A stretch of DNA of 64,000 nucleotides from Desulfogranum marinum (GCF_016918565.1 NZ_JAFFQD010000003.1:116437-180436), one strand, 5' to 3'; counted from the stretch's first letter, positions 28,024-37,167 are shown. Notes: generated by a model not told the origin, from the sequence alone. Numbers and translations: made by a program.

Positions 28024-28530
28024 TTATTCGCCGGCCGGATCAAAAACCCGCTTACTTAATTCAGCGTCAAGCATAAAAAGTCCGGAGGGATTGTCCTTAA
28101 TCAATCGCAAACGATCTACAATGCCGCCGACAGTGGCCTCTTCCTCAACCTGCTCTGATACAAACCACTGCAAAAAGATATTGGTAGCATGATCTTTTTC
28201 ACTGATCGCCAGGTTAACCAAGTCATTCACCAGGCTGGTCACATGCTGCTCATGTTTGAGAATAGCTTCAAAGGCGTCCAGAGGAGACTTCCACTCTGCC
28301 TCCGGCTTGGCAATGGCATCCAGTGTCACTCTGCCGCCTCGCTCAACTACGAAATCATAAAATTTCATACCGTGCATCAACTCTTCCTGCACCTGACCAC
28401 GCATCCAGTTTGCAAATCCACCAAGGCTTATTGATTGAAAATAGGACTCCATCGACAAGTAGAGATATGACGAATACATTTCAGCATTAATTTGGTCGTT
28501 CAACGCTTTCTGCAATTTTTTCTTGAGCAT
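28024..28530 (-). CDS. Ferritin (non-haem iron storage protein)
   Basis: A 168-residue four-helix bundle. Ferroxidase ligands are visible: E in NAEMYSSYLYLSMESYF, E and H in QVEEELMHGMKFYDFV-type segment (written QEELMHGMKFYDFVVERGG), and QWFVSEQVEEEATV with the third-site glutamates. It oxidises Fe(II) and stores the mineral. Length and motifs fit bacterial FtnA rather than bacterioferritin (no haem-binding Met pattern). Ribosome binding site AAAGGAG precedes the ATG. Confidence 0.93.
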   Translation of the reverse strand: MLKKKLQKALNDQINAEMYSSYLYLSMESYFQSISLGGFANWMRGQVQEELMHGMKFYDFVVERGGRVTLDAIAKPEAEWKSPLDAFEAILKHEQHVTSLVNDLVNLAISEKDHATNIFLQWFVSEQVEEEATVGGIVDRLRLIKDNPSGLFMLDAELSKRVFDPAGE

Positions 28531-28609
28531 ATTTACTCCTTTCTTCAGGTAGTTGTTTCACTTTGAGTCTAACACGATTTTCATATCATACGCGTACAAC
28601 TCTCAAGAC

Positions 28610-28645
28610 TGCCGGCAGTGATGGATAAAGCAGCTTCTGCCGGCA
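28610..28645. repeat. Inverted repeat upstream of ferritin
   Basis: TGCCGGCAG and CTGCCGGCA form a perfect 9-bp stem with an 18-base loop, in the 440-bp gap between the divergent ferritin and fabB genes. It is 80 bp from the ferritin start. Role unknown. Confidence 0.5.
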
Positions 28646-28814
28646 TTAAAGTAGAATTAACAGTAATGCTCGACTCATGATTTGCAACCTTGATTCCTGC
28701 TTTCTAGTGGAAATAATTCAGCAATCCTTCGCCAACGGCTCCCTGCCAACACACGACATCTTTCCCCAATCCCACCAATATGTGGGTAACTCCGCAAAAA
28801 TAACCATAAAAGAC

Positions 28815-28844
28815 TTGTCGTAAAAATTATTTTTTTGCTATAAT
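28815..28844 (+). promoter_or_regulatory. Predicted promoter of fabB
   Basis: An extended -10 element TGCTATAAT ends at 28844, with TTGTCG 18 bp upstream. The fabB start is about 125 bp downstream. Confidence 0.5.
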
Positions 28845-28969
28845 CGCACTTCGTTTTGCAAAATAGGACCCGATGAAATTGGCTCAGCACGTTCAACTGT
28901 GCATTCATCTTTTCACGTAGGCAGATTGTTGCCAAGCAGTATACCGACGAGGCCGTTAAAGAGAAAAAT

Positions 28970-30178
28970 ATGCGTAGAGTAGTTATCACAGGACTAGGGA
29001 TTGTCTCACCGCTGGGAAATACAACAGATGATGTCCTGCACTCGCTGCAGCAGATGCGGTCGGGAATTCACTTCCACCAGCCATATCAAGAACTGGGCCT
29101 CCGCTCTCAGGTCGGTGGCTTTACAACGGTCAACGTCAAACAGTTCATTGATAAAAAACAACTACGCTTCATGGGCAACGCAGCTGCCTATGCCTTTATC
29201 GCCATGCAGCAGGCAATCGAGGATGCAGGCCTGCGTCCTGATGAAATATCCAATCCTCGAACAGGCCTTATCATAGGTTCCGGCGGTACTTCTGCAGAAA
29301 ACGTTGTTGCAACGGCAGATATTATGCGAAAAAAAGGGCTAAAGAGGCTGAGTCCCTTTATGGTTCCCCGTACGATGAGTAGCACGGTATCAGCCTGCCT
29401 TACCAGCGCCTTCCAGATTCTCGGCCTCTGCTACTCTATCTCTTCGGCCTGTGCAACAGGCTCGCACTGCATTGGTGCAGCCATGGAGCAGATTCAACTG
29501 GGAAAACAGGACATTGTTTTTGCCGGGGGCTCAGACGAGGAGCACTGGACCCAAACAGCCATGTTTGACGCCATGGGGGCTCTGACCACCAAATTCAACC
29601 AAACACCGCAACAGGCATCACGCCCGTACGATACAAACAGAGATGGTTTTGTTGTAGCCAATGGTGGTGGAGTAGTTGTTCTCGAGGAATTTGAACGAGC
29701 TCGGAAAAGAGGGGCAACCATTTATGGCGAAATAACCGGTTATGGGGCAACAGCAGACGGTAGCCAGATGGTGATTCCGTCTGGAGAAGGGGCCGTACGC
29801 TGCATAAAACTTGCCATGGGAGAGAACTCTCCTGCTGTTGACTATATTAATGCCCACGGAACCTCTACCCCGGTAGGCGATTTAGTTGAACTCAAAGCCA
29901 TTGCCGAAGTTTTTGGCAAAGAAAGCCCCCTGATAAGCTCCACCAAATCCATATCCGGCCATTCCCTGGGGGCTGCAGGTGTCCATGAAACAATTTACTC
30001 GCTGCTCATGCTCACCAACAACTTTCTCTGCGGCTCAGCAAATATTGAGAAGATGGAACCTGAGGCAGCATCAATGAATATCCTTACTGAAAATCGTAAT
30101 GTTACACTCAACACTGTTATGAGTAACAGCTACGGTTTTGGCGGCACCAACGCCTGTCTCATCTTCAGCGAGGTCTGA
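28970..30178 (+). CDS. fabB: 3-oxoacyl-ACP synthase I
   Basis: Elongates acyl chains, and in FabA/FabB bacteria is needed for unsaturated fatty acids. The 402-residue protein aligns along its full length with enterobacterial FabB by eye: [56 protein letters not shown] (catalytic Cys), [27 protein letters not shown] and [12 protein letters not shown] (two catalytic His), and [16 protein letters not shown]. FabF proteins differ in many of these blocks. No fabA lies nearby. It appears monocistronic with its own promoter. Confidence 0.9.
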   Translation: MRRVVITGLGIVSPLGNTTDDVLHSLQQMRSGIHFHQPYQELGLRSQVGGFTTVNVKQFIDKKQLRFMGNAAAYAFIAMQQAIEDAGLRPDEISNPRTGLIIGSGGTSAENVVATADIMRKKGLKRLSPFMVPRTMSSTVSACLTSAFQILGLCYSISSACATGSHCIGAAMEQIQLGKQDIVFAGGSDEEHWTQTAMFDAMGALTTKFNQTPQQASRPYDTNRDGFVVANGGGVVVLEEFERARKRGATIYGEITGYGATADGSQMVIPSGEGAVRCIKLAMGENSPAVDYINAHGTSTPVGDLVELKAIAEVFGKESPLISSTKSISGHSLGAAGVHETIYSLLMLTNNFLCGSANIEKMEPEAASMNILTENRNVTLNTVMSNSYGFGGTNACLIFSEV

Positions 30179-30211
30179 TCCGAGGGCTAGCAATCAATCA
30201 ACAGAGCAGCG

Positions 30212-31285
30212 CTACTCTTCGCTCTGTTCATCAATACGGCGCATACCTTCCATTACCAGCCCCATAAAGCCGCCTATTACCGGTAATGCCGCAGCCTCTT
30301 CAGATATACCGGAGGTATAGGAAAAGGTGCCATCTGAATGAGCAAGCAAGCTAAAAAATGCTTCCTTGCCGGCAAGATTATCATGTACAGCCTGCACCAG
30401 CTCACCCTCGTTGAACAAAACAGTGGCCTTGCCATCTTCAAAAAGCAATTCAACCTTGCCGGTTTTGGTGCTTGTGTTAATAAGTTGAAAAAGCTCTACC
30501 GGATGGATATCGGAAAGTTTACCTGTCATCCCAGAGCTAATGGTGCCGGAGCGAAGGCTGTTGGCTTGGGCCCTCTCCACCAATAGTCGATAAAAGAAAA
30601 CCTGCAGGATTGGATATTTATTAAGGACATGTTTAAAATCCTTGCTGGAAAGTGTTGCCAGTTTTGTTCGCTCCCGAGAATGGATGGACGTGGTTACCGG
30701 CTCTCCTGAAAGCAAGCTCATTTCTCCAAACACATCACCCACTTTCATCTCTGATAAAGTTTGCCCATCATCACTAACCACGGCAACCTTGCCCTCTACT
30801 ACGATATACAGGCTTGTACCGGGATCACCTTTTTTCAGTATAATCTTATTGGCTCCATACTCTTTTAATTCCAGCAGAGCTGAAAGATCACGAAGACTGT
30901 CTTCTTCCAGTGGCTCAAAAATATCGAGCTTACGCAGCAGATCATAAAATTTATCCACATGCTTCATACGCTGCCGCTGTTCTGCCGCAGCCAGTAATTT
31001 CATCTGCAGAGTGGCAAACCCTTTTTCCTTCTTAAATTCAAAACGAATGAGCCCTGTACAGCCGCCACAAGCAAACTTTGTTTTCCTGATCCCCTGTGGA
31101 GTGAATCGCTCCATACTCTGCCTGTTGGAAACAATTTTCATTACCTCCTGCACCAACAGTAGACATGCGGGTTTTGCTTCAGGGACCGTCAGGGCCATAC
31201 TTTCGACTTTAAGTTCCTCACCTACGTTGTAAATGGGGCAGGACAACTCTTCGGTAATAATAAAAATTGCGTCACGATACTCCAT
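30212..31285 (-). CDS. Cyclic-nucleotide-binding domain protein with DUF4388 domain
   Basis: A 357-residue cytoplasmic signalling protein without a DNA-binding domain. The N-terminal domain (about 1-110) has a cysteine pair in FACGGCTGLIRFEF. A CNB domain follows (about 135-250) with LKKGDPGTSLYIVVEGKVAV and VGDVFGEMSLLSGEPVTTSI, the phosphate-binding cassette. The C-terminal DUF4388 (PatA/GspE N-terminal-like, from about 265) starts TGKLSDIHPVELFQLINTS and continues to FSYTSG. ATG 31285 follows AAGGAC and is preferred to 31348. Likely a cNMP sensor in a two-component or motility-type network; partner unknown. Confidence 0.75.
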   Translation of the reverse strand: MEYRDAIFIITEELSCPIYNVGEELKVESMALTVPEAKPACLLLVQEVMKIVSNRQSMERFTPQGIRKTKFACGGCTGLIRFEFKKEKGFATLQMKLLAAAEQRQRMKHVDKFYDLLRKLDIFEPLEEDSLRDLSALLELKEYGANKIILKKGDPGTSLYIVVEGKVAVVSDDGQTLSEMKVGDVFGEMSLLSGEPVTTSIHSRERTKLATLSSKDFKHVLNKYPILQVFFYRLLVERAQANSLRSGTISSGMTGKLSDIHPVELFQLINTSTKTGKVELLFEDGKATVLFNEGELVQAVHDNLAGKEAFFSLLAHSDGTFSYTSGISEEAAALPVIGGFMGLVMEGMRRIDEQSEE

Positions 31286-31324
31286 AGTCCTTGTCCCTTT
31301 ACTAAAACGATGAGCAATGTTTTT

Positions 31325-31442
31325 CGTAACTATCCAGCAGCACTCCAACTCTCCACGATCTACCCGCCGGCATACCGATGTCTCGGAGTCGGGGCTTATT
31401 TGGTTGATCGGTCAGCTTGTGAATATTTGGAGCACAGCTGAA
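31325..31442. repeat. Dispersed repeat, family 1, copy A
   Basis: About 118 bp. Shared blocks with copy B include CTCCACGATCT, CCCGCC-GGCATACCGAT, ATCGGTCAGCTTGTGA and TTTGGAGCAC-GCTGAA. Copy A has a 23-base extra segment in the middle (31389-31412). No coding content. Confidence 0.7.
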
Positions 31443-31518
31443 CAATTACAGTTCGGGGTAGATTTTCAGTTTGTAGATCTTGGCTGAATAGTTACATTTT
31501 TTCATTGATTGGAAACGT

Positions 31519-31890
31519 TCAGTCTGACCGACCAAACAAAAGATATATAATAAAGCCTAAAACGCCTGCACCCCCAAAGAGTACCGGCAGCACTTTGTTC
31601 ATCTGTAATTCATCTCCAACCACCAAAGTCTGCATATAATGGGTACCCGAAGCATACCAGGCGCCCATCAGCAAGCCCATGATCGTTAAATCGCGAAAAG
31701 ACTGTTTATAAATCATATAAGCAACCAATGCAATAAAGGGGACGAGGAACCATGGATTTGTAAACAAACCGGCGAAATCCACTTCACTTATCTGTTCCGG
31801 TAAATGTGTTTTCTCCAGCAGCCCCCCAATCTTTTCAAAAATAGAATCTATGGTTTCCATAAAACCCTCGGTGATTGAACCCAATGACAC
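31519..31890 (-). CDS. Small membrane protein of unknown function
   Basis: 123 residues. An amphipathic N-terminal region (about 1-45) is followed by three membrane helices (WFLVPFIALVAYMIY, LTIMGLLMGAWYASG and VLPVLFGGAGVLGFIIYLLF). The protein ends GRSD. I do not recognise a named family. It is flanked on one side by dispersed repeat copy A and on the other by a 1-kb non-coding gap, and is on the opposite strand to the sulfonate island, so no context clue to function. Confidence 0.6.
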   Translation of the reverse strand: MSLGSITEGFMETIDSIFEKIGGLLEKTHLPEQISEVDFAGLFTNPWFLVPFIALVAYMIYKQSFRDLTIMGLLMGAWYASGTHYMQTLVVGDELQMNKVLPVLFGGAGVLGFIIYLLFGRSD

Positions 31891-32527
31891 GCTTCACCTC
31901 ACTCAAAAAAAGGAACTCTTTAAGAGACAGGTATCCCATCTCTCCATATTCAATAATACAAGTATTATACCTTCCACAGCTCACGAATCAAGCAACCATC
32001 AATAAAATCACAGCTACGATAACGTAGCTATAGTGACAATCAATCTACAATATTGTCGGCAAGTTCACACTGAGCCGACACCATCCGTGCCCGAAAGAGA
32101 GGTTACAAGATTCTAGTCCGAGTACCTCATGACATTATATTATTATTTAAAAATATGAATACTGCCTTTGGATAGCGTTAAGACCAACCAAATCAAAAAT
32201 TGACAAAATGCTCACCTCAACTCAGCACCCAGTGCCACCTTCTTCACTCTTTTGGCCGTAAAAATAGTCTACTATCAGAGTCTGCGCTTACCCGGACTCT
32301 GCGCTTGCCCGAAGCCTACCTCGTTCCTCTTTGCCAGCAAAAACGTTGAATCCTGCATCATCAGCCCAGAGAAAAAATATGGGCTAATCATTATCCGGCC
32401 CAACAAAAAAAACACCACCCCATATTTTGGCACACATCATGCTTTAATAAAGTCACAAGGTCATTATCGCACCTACCCCCTTAGCGGTAATGGCCACCAT
32501 TTCACACGATGTAGTCATTCTCCAAAA

Positions 32528-32562
32528 GGCTGCCCTGCTCACCTCCTCTCGGCAGGGCAGCC
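32528..32562 (-). terminator. Strong hairpin, terminator-like on the minus strand
   Basis: GGCTGCCCTGC and GCAGGGCAGCC form a perfect 11-bp stem with a 13-base loop; on the minus strand it is followed by TTTT. No minus-strand gene precedes it here, so it may be a relic. Confidence 0.45.
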
Positions 32563-32595
32563 TCCCTCCTCTCTCTCTGCACATTCAACAGGTAT

Positions 32596-32696
32596 CGTAA
32601 CTATGCAGCAGCACCCAGCTCTCCACGATCTGCCCGCCAGGCATACCGATCTACAGCCAATCGGTCAGCTTGTGAGCATTTGGAGCACGGCTGAAA
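32596..32696. repeat. Dispersed repeat, family 1, copy B
   Basis: About 101 bp, same orientation as copy A at 31325, with the central segment missing. It lies about 150 bp before the first promoter of the island. Confidence 0.7.
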
Positions 32697-32847
32697 AACC
32701 CCCCAATATCAAAGAAAAGCACCATTTTTGAAATAAAATCACTCTCACCACTGTACTATCTGAAAATTGCAGACAATAACGCCCTGGATCGTTGATACTG
32801 CTCCCCCGTACCATTCCAGACATCAGATATGCAAAAGAGTGAAAATC

Positions 32848-32878
32848 CCCTTGACAGGTGTCTGATGTGTGATATATC
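32848..32878 (+). promoter_or_regulatory. Shared promoter/operator element A, copy 1
   Basis: 31 bp that match the xsc upstream element with only 3 differences. TTGACA (32851-32856) and TATATC (32873-32878) have a 16-bp spacer. The sequence TGTGTGATATATC is identical in both copies, and just downstream GATATATTTCACA forms an imperfect inverted repeat with it. Likely a sigma-70 promoter with an overlapping operator for one of the GntR proteins of the island (inference). Confidence 0.7.
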
Positions 32879-32940
32879 TTGTCCGATATATTTCACATCT
32901 TTTACATTATCTATTCATTGTATTCCTACATGAGGTTCAA

Positions 32941-34056
32941 ATGTCTTCTTCAAAACTTGTCCTTAAATTTCTCTCCCAACAAGACATGATTGCAGCGGGT
33001 GTCACCGACATGAGTTACTGCATCGATATGATGGATGAAGCTTTCGCTCTGCTCGGCAAAGGCGACTATGTCATGGGCGGCTCTACCCGTAACTCTCACG
33101 GCCAGCGTGTATGGTTTCCAAAAGAACCTGCATTTGAAGGTATGCCTAAAGGAGGACCAGACCAAAGATTCATGTCTCTGCCCGGTTATCTTGGTGGCCG
33201 TTTTAAAATATGCGGCAACAAGTGGTATGGGTCCAATGTAAACAACCCAAAAAATCATGGCCTGCCGCGCTCCATCCTGACAATGACCTTAAATGATCCG
33301 GAAACAGCCCGTCCTCTTGCCATCATGGAAGCCAATATCCTCAGCGGGATGCGTACCGGCGCTGTGGTAGGATTGAGTGCACGTTACCTTGCCCGTGACG
33401 ACAGTGAAACTTTAGGTGTCATTGCAGCAGGCCCGATTAGCAAATTCTGTACGGATGCCATTGCTAAAGCGCTGCCATCGCTGAAAAAAATTGTTGTATT
33501 TGACATTAACGCAGACGCTGCCAACCGTTTTTGCGAAGAAATGAGCGAAAAACTCAACATCGACGTCTCTCCTGTTTCCACATTTGAAGATGCCGTCAAA
33601 GGCCAGGATGTCATCACCTCTGCCATTTCCGGAGACCACACTCCCCTGTTTGAAGAAAAATGGCTCAAGGAAGGTTCGCTGCTGACGTTGCCTGGACGTG
33701 CCAACGTCGAAGATGATTACCTACGCGGCGCTTATATCGTTCCGGATTGCTGGGAAATGCAGAAGACCTACAAGATCGAAGGCATGATGCTGCCGGAAGA
33801 TGAACGTGCCATCCCGCACAGCCAACTTCATAATCTCGTTGACAGTGGAGAAATCGCAGAAAGTGAGATTCAGGATCTGGGCAAAGTTGCTGCAGGACTG
33901 GCCGACATCGACAAAAACAGCGCAAAGAGAAAATACTTCATCTCAAACGGCATGATCCTTCAGGATATCGCATGGGCAACTGCCATGTACGAAAGTGCTG
34001 TGGAGAAAGGCTTGGGCCAAGACCTTGTTATGTGGGACGAGCCATACCGCGTTTAA
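32941..34056 (+). CDS. Ornithine cyclodeaminase/mu-crystallin family NAD(P)-dependent protein
   Basis: 371 residues from ATG 32941 (GAGG 7 bases upstream; the longer frame from 32869 runs through the promoter). Features of the OCD family: an N-terminal substrate domain with RNSHGQRVWFPKEPA and ICGNKWYGSNVNNP, LAIMEANILSGMRTGAVVGL, then a Rossmann-like segment (LGVIAAGPISKFCTDAIAKA). Family members catalyse cyclodeamination, imine reduction or, as in SbnB, oxidative cleavage of opine-type secondary amines. The 371-residue length is a little long for classic ornithine cyclodeaminase. First gene of the oxidase operon; substrate unknown, opine or imine chemistry inferred. Confidence 0.8.
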   Translation: MSSSKLVLKFLSQQDMIAAGVTDMSYCIDMMDEAFALLGKGDYVMGGSTRNSHGQRVWFPKEPAFEGMPKGGPDQRFMSLPGYLGGRFKICGNKWYGSNVNNPKNHGLPRSILTMTLNDPETARPLAIMEANILSGMRTGAVVGLSARYLARDDSETLGVIAAGPISKFCTDAIAKALPSLKKIVVFDINADAANRFCEEMSEKLNIDVSPVSTFEDAVKGQDVITSAISGDHTPLFEEKWLKEGSLLTLPGRANVEDDYLRGAYIVPDCWEMQKTYKIEGMMLPEDERAIPHSQLHNLVDSGEIAESEIQDLGKVAAGLADIDKNSAKRKYFISNGMILQDIAWATAMYESAVEKGLGQDLVMWDEPYRV

Positions 34057-34243
34057 TAAATCGTAGGGAAAATACTCCCTACCGAACCAGTAAAGCAACA
34101 AGTAAACAAACGTTGTGCGGATTGCAGCGCAATTTTGTTTATTTTCAAAGCGCAGCTTGCTGCAACACAGAAAATAAGCAAAAGGGCAAGCAAGGTGTAT
34201 ACGTTATTTTTACCTGATGCCTAAGTACGGAAAAGAGTATCAG

Positions 34244-34555
34244 ATGAGCAACGGTAAAAGTAAATTTGCCTGGAACAACCTACCCTCAGAGACAGTCACG
34301 ATTTACTTTGAGGATGCACCATGTGAGGTTCCTTCCGGGGTTACGGTCGCAGCGGCCTTACTGGGACATGATGACAATCATTTTTGTCGTTCTGCAGCCA
34401 AACAGGAAAAACGGGCCCCCTATTGCTTGATGGGGGTCTGCTTTGAATGTCTGGTGGAAATAGACGGCATAAAAAATCGTCAGGCATGTCTTGAACCTGT
34501 TCGTGAAGGCATGCATGTTAAACGGCAGCATACCCTGGTAGACGAGAAAAAATGA
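34244..34555 (+). CDS. Small [2Fe-2S] subunit, HcnA/opine-oxidase type
   Basis: 103 residues from ATG 34244 (AAAAGAG just upstream; an ATG at 34217 adds nine residues). A plant-type ferredoxin fold: strand pair ETVTIYFEDAPCEVPSGVTV, then the cluster region APYCLMGVCFECLVEIDG with three cysteines and a fourth in RQACLEPV. This arrangement matches HcnA and the small subunits of octopine/nopaline and proline-type dehydrogenase complexes. It overlaps the next gene by 4 bases. The 190-base gap before it holds imperfect inverted repeats but no gene. Confidence 0.85.
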   Translation: MSNGKSKFAWNNLPSETVTIYFEDAPCEVPSGVTVAAALLGHDDNHFCRSAAKQEKRAPYCLMGVCFECLVEIDGIKNRQACLEPVREGMHVKRQHTLVDEKK

Positions 34556-35961
34556 AGAATTCCTATGATGCCATAATTATCGGCGCCGGCCCCGCGGGTC
34601 TTGCCTGCAGTGCAGAGCTGGCCAACAAAGGATTGGAGGTAGCGCTTCTTGACGAGCAAGCCACCCCTGGCGGACAGATCTACAGAAACATAACAAGGAC
34701 ATCATCCCGCCAACGAACTGTTCTTGGAGAAGATTACACAGAAGGGCTCAAGGTTATAGAAAACTTTGAAAAGGCAGCTCCGGACTATCTGCCCCGAGCG
34801 CGTGTCTGGCAGGCAGAACCCAATGGCGAAGTTTTCCTTTCCCATAAAAAGAGCTCGAAAAAACTCACAGCCCAGTTCCTGGTCTTAAGCACCGGCGCGA
34901 TGGAACGGCCGGTTCCTTTTCCAGGGTGGACCCTACCCGGGGTTATGACCTGCGGCGGTATGTCCAACCTTTTCAAGGATTCCAGCCTCGCTCCAACAGA
35001 GCCTGTGGTCATCGCCGGCAGCGGTCCCTTACTTTGGCTGGTTGCCGAGCATCTCTTTGCTCTTAATGCACCCATCGCTGCTATTCTTGACACCACGCCA
35101 AGCAAACAATACATCACCTCGGCCAGACATATGCCGCAGGCACTTGGTCGTTTCGGCTATCTCATGAAAGGCGTGAAAATGATTGCAGCGGTGCAGTTGG
35201 CTGCCAAAAAGGCCAAAGTACCAATGTATCGTAACGTGAAAAACATAGAAGCCGTCGGCAACGAACAACTCCAAAGTGTCAAGGCCACCTGTGGAAACAA
35301 ACAACTGGAATTCGCAGCCTCCACACTGCTCGTGCATGAAGGCATTATTCCCAACACAGCCCTGCTGCGCCAGATAGGTTGCGAGCACACGTGGAACCCG
35401 GTTCAACGCTATTGGCACCCTGAAGTGAATGAGCATGGCGCAACCAACCTGCCGGCTGTTTTTGTTGCCGGCGACGGCACCTTTGTCCATGGAGCGAAGT
35501 CAGCTGAATACAAAGGAAGACTTACGGCGATGGCCATTGCCAAACAGCTGCACCGGCTTAGCAAGTGTGAATATAAGCAGCAGGCTGCTCCGGTTCGCGA
35601 ACAGCTGCACAAAGAATTGCAGCCACGCCCCTTCATCGACGCCCTCTATGCGCCAAGAAAAGATCTGTTTGCAATCCCTGACGAGGCAACCGTTTGTCGA
35701 TGCGAAGGGGTAACTGCCGGAAGGATCAGAGAAATTGTTGCCCAGGGATTTTCCGATCACAACGAAATCAAGTCAATCATCCGTTGCGGCATGGGCCCAT
35801 GTCAAGGTCGAATGTGCGGTTCTGCCGTACTTGAGTTGGTTGCAGAAAGATCAGGCATTCCAGCTGAAGAAACCAGACCTCTACGCATGAGACCACCGAT
35901 TAAACCTGTGAGCCTGCAGGAACTTGCCAATGCGCAACTGGAGGAGACCGATGAAAGCTGA
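34552..35961 (+). CDS. FAD/NAD(P) oxidoreductase with BFD-like [2Fe-2S] domain, HcnB/OoxA type
   Basis: 469 residues. N-terminal FAD loop AIIIGAGPAGLACSAELANKG begins at about residue 6 (shown here as IIIGAGPAGLACSAELANKG). A second nucleotide loop lies at VVIAGSGPLLWLVAEHL, and VFVAGDGTFVHGAKSA is the C-terminal FAD contact. The last 100 residues carry a BFD-like [2Fe-2S] site with CRCEG and RCGMGPCQGRMCG. The combination is that of HcnB and the A subunit of octopine/nopaline oxidases. It would accept electrons from the DAO-type subunit. It overlaps the flanking genes, showing a tight operon. Confidence 0.88.
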   Translation: MKNSYDAIIIGAGPAGLACSAELANKGLEVALLDEQATPGGQIYRNITRTSSRQRTVLGEDYTEGLKVIENFEKAAPDYLPRARVWQAEPNGEVFLSHKKSSKKLTAQFLVLSTGAMERPVPFPGWTLPGVMTCGGMSNLFKDSSLAPTEPVVIAGSGPLLWLVAEHLFALNAPIAAILDTTPSKQYITSARHMPQALGRFGYLMKGVKMIAAVQLAAKKAKVPMYRNVKNIEAVGNEQLQSVKATCGNKQLEFAASTLLVHEGIIPNTALLRQIGCEHTWNPVQRYWHPEVNEHGATNLPAVFVAGDGTFVHGAKSAEYKGRLTAMAIAKQLHRLSKCEYKQQAAPVREQLHKELQPRPFIDALYAPRKDLFAIPDEATVCRCEGVTAGRIREIVAQGFSDHNEIKSIIRCGMGPCQGRMCGSAVLELVAERSGIPAEETRPLRMRPPIKPVSLQELANAQLEETDES

Positions 35962-37069
35962 TGTGCTTATTGTAGGTGGCGGCATCATGGGGTGCGCCAC
36001 CGCTATTGAACTTGCGCGTAAAAAGAAATCCGTCATTCTCTTTGAAAAAGACGAACCCGGCAGACACGCCTCCGGTCATAACTCCGGCGGTGTAAGATGC
36101 CAGGGGCGAGATGTAAGAGAAATCCCACTTGCTGTTGCAGCGCGGGCCATGTGGGATCATCATGAGCAAACCGTCCAATCCGACTGCGGTTTTCATGTAT
36201 CTCCTCGTCTTCGCCTTGCTGAAAATGATGCAGATATGGCAGTACTGGAAAAACGCCAGGCACTGCTCAACAGTTTAGGCTATGACCATGAAGTCCTTGT
36301 TGATCGTGAACAGGTGCGACGAATGTCGCCTCATGTTGCAGAGCATGTTGTCGGTGGCCTTGCCTGTTACACCGATGGCCTTGCCAATCCACTGCTTACT
36401 TCTAAGGCATATGCAGCGACGGCAGAACGTGAAGGCGTAACCATCCTCTCACAGACAAGAGTCATAGATGTGCAGAAAACGGCCAATGGGTTTAAGGTCC
36501 GCACAAGTTCCGGCAAGCAATATGAAGGGGAAACATTAGTCAACGGCACAGGCGCCTGGGCTGGTCGTTTTTCGGAAATGCTTGGCGATCCATTACCGAT
36601 CTATGCAGCGGCACCGACCATGATGGTCACTGACCGCGTACCTGGAATCATGAACGGTACGTCCCTTGGCCTGACAGGTCGCCTGCTTGGTTTAATGGCC
36701 GCGGAAAACGGTACTATCATCATTGGCGGCGGGTACCGCTCCCCGCTGGATCTGGAAAAAGAAAAAATCTGGATCGATCCTATGCAGATGAGCAAGGCTG
36801 CCAAAATCATGATAGAAGTTCTTCCCGCCCTGCGCAGTGCACAAATGATTCGTTGCTGGACCGCTTTTGAGGGCTGCCTCAAAGATAAAGTACCCATTGT
36901 AGGCGCCTCAACAAAAGTTTCAGGTCTGTTTCATGTCTGTGGCTTTTCCGCTCATGGGTTCCAGCTTGCGCCGATGATGGGCAGAGTTATGTCACAGCTT
37001 GTTCTCGGCCGGGAACCGGAACTACCGTTGGATGATTTTCGACCTGACCGTTTTGAACAGGCAGCATAG
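35951..37069 (+). CDS. DAO-family FAD-dependent amine oxidoreductase, HcnC/OoxB type
   Basis: 372 residues from ATG 35951, overlapping the upstream stop by 11 bases and preceded by GGAG. FAD loop VLIVGGGIMGCATAIELARK, then HASGHNSGGVRCQGRDVREI, the flavin-contact block of the D-amino-acid/glycine/sarcosine oxidase group. The C-terminal FHVCGFSAHGFQLAPMMGR is the second FAD block (usual form GHGxxGxxxAP). This subunit should carry out oxidation of a C-N bond in a secondary or primary amine. Together with the two genes upstream it forms a heterotrimer of the HcnABC/opine oxidase class. Substrate not known from sequence. Confidence 0.87.
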   Translation: MKADVLIVGGGIMGCATAIELARKKKSVILFEKDEPGRHASGHNSGGVRCQGRDVREIPLAVAARAMWDHHEQTVQSDCGFHVSPRLRLAENDADMAVLEKRQALLNSLGYDHEVLVDREQVRRMSPHVAEHVVGGLACYTDGLANPLLTSKAYAATAEREGVTILSQTRVIDVQKTANGFKVRTSSGKQYEGETLVNGTGAWAGRFSEMLGDPLPIYAAAPTMMVTDRVPGIMNGTSLGLTGRLLGLMAAENGTIIIGGGYRSPLDLEKEKIWIDPMQMSKAAKIMIEVLPALRSAQMIRCWTAFEGCLKDKVPIVGASTKVSGLFHVCGFSAHGFQLAPMMGRVMSQLVLGREPELPLDDFRPDRFEQAA

Positions 37070-37167
37070 AGCAGTACCACCCTGTATTCGTATACTCACA
37101 GAACATTACATTTCATAAAAAATGATCACAACAGCCAAGTGGTCTCAATATACACAGGAGCACAAGC

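Larger units (their letters stand above)
31891..32847. other. Non-coding gap before the sulfonate island
   Basis: About 950 bp without a convincing gene. It contains a hairpin at 32012-32029 (AGCTAC / GTAGCT), a strong 11-bp stem at 32528-32562, and repeat copy B at 32596-32696. The 159-codon open frame from 32252 has no family likeness or ribosome binding site. The region looks like decayed mobile DNA. Confidence 0.5.

Noticed and set aside
28675..28989. 104-codon frame on the minus strand over the fabB promoter
   Set aside because: Overlaps the fabB start and promoter; no family likeness.
32428..32444. Sigma-54-like site TGGCAC-ACATC-ATGCTT
   Set aside because: The -12 part is ATGC rather than TTGC and no gene begins within 450 bp downstream; kept only as a chance match.
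32252..32731. 159-codon open frame on the plus strand
   Set aside because: No ribosome binding site, low-complexity composition, includes repeat copy B and a strong hairpin; no family likeness.
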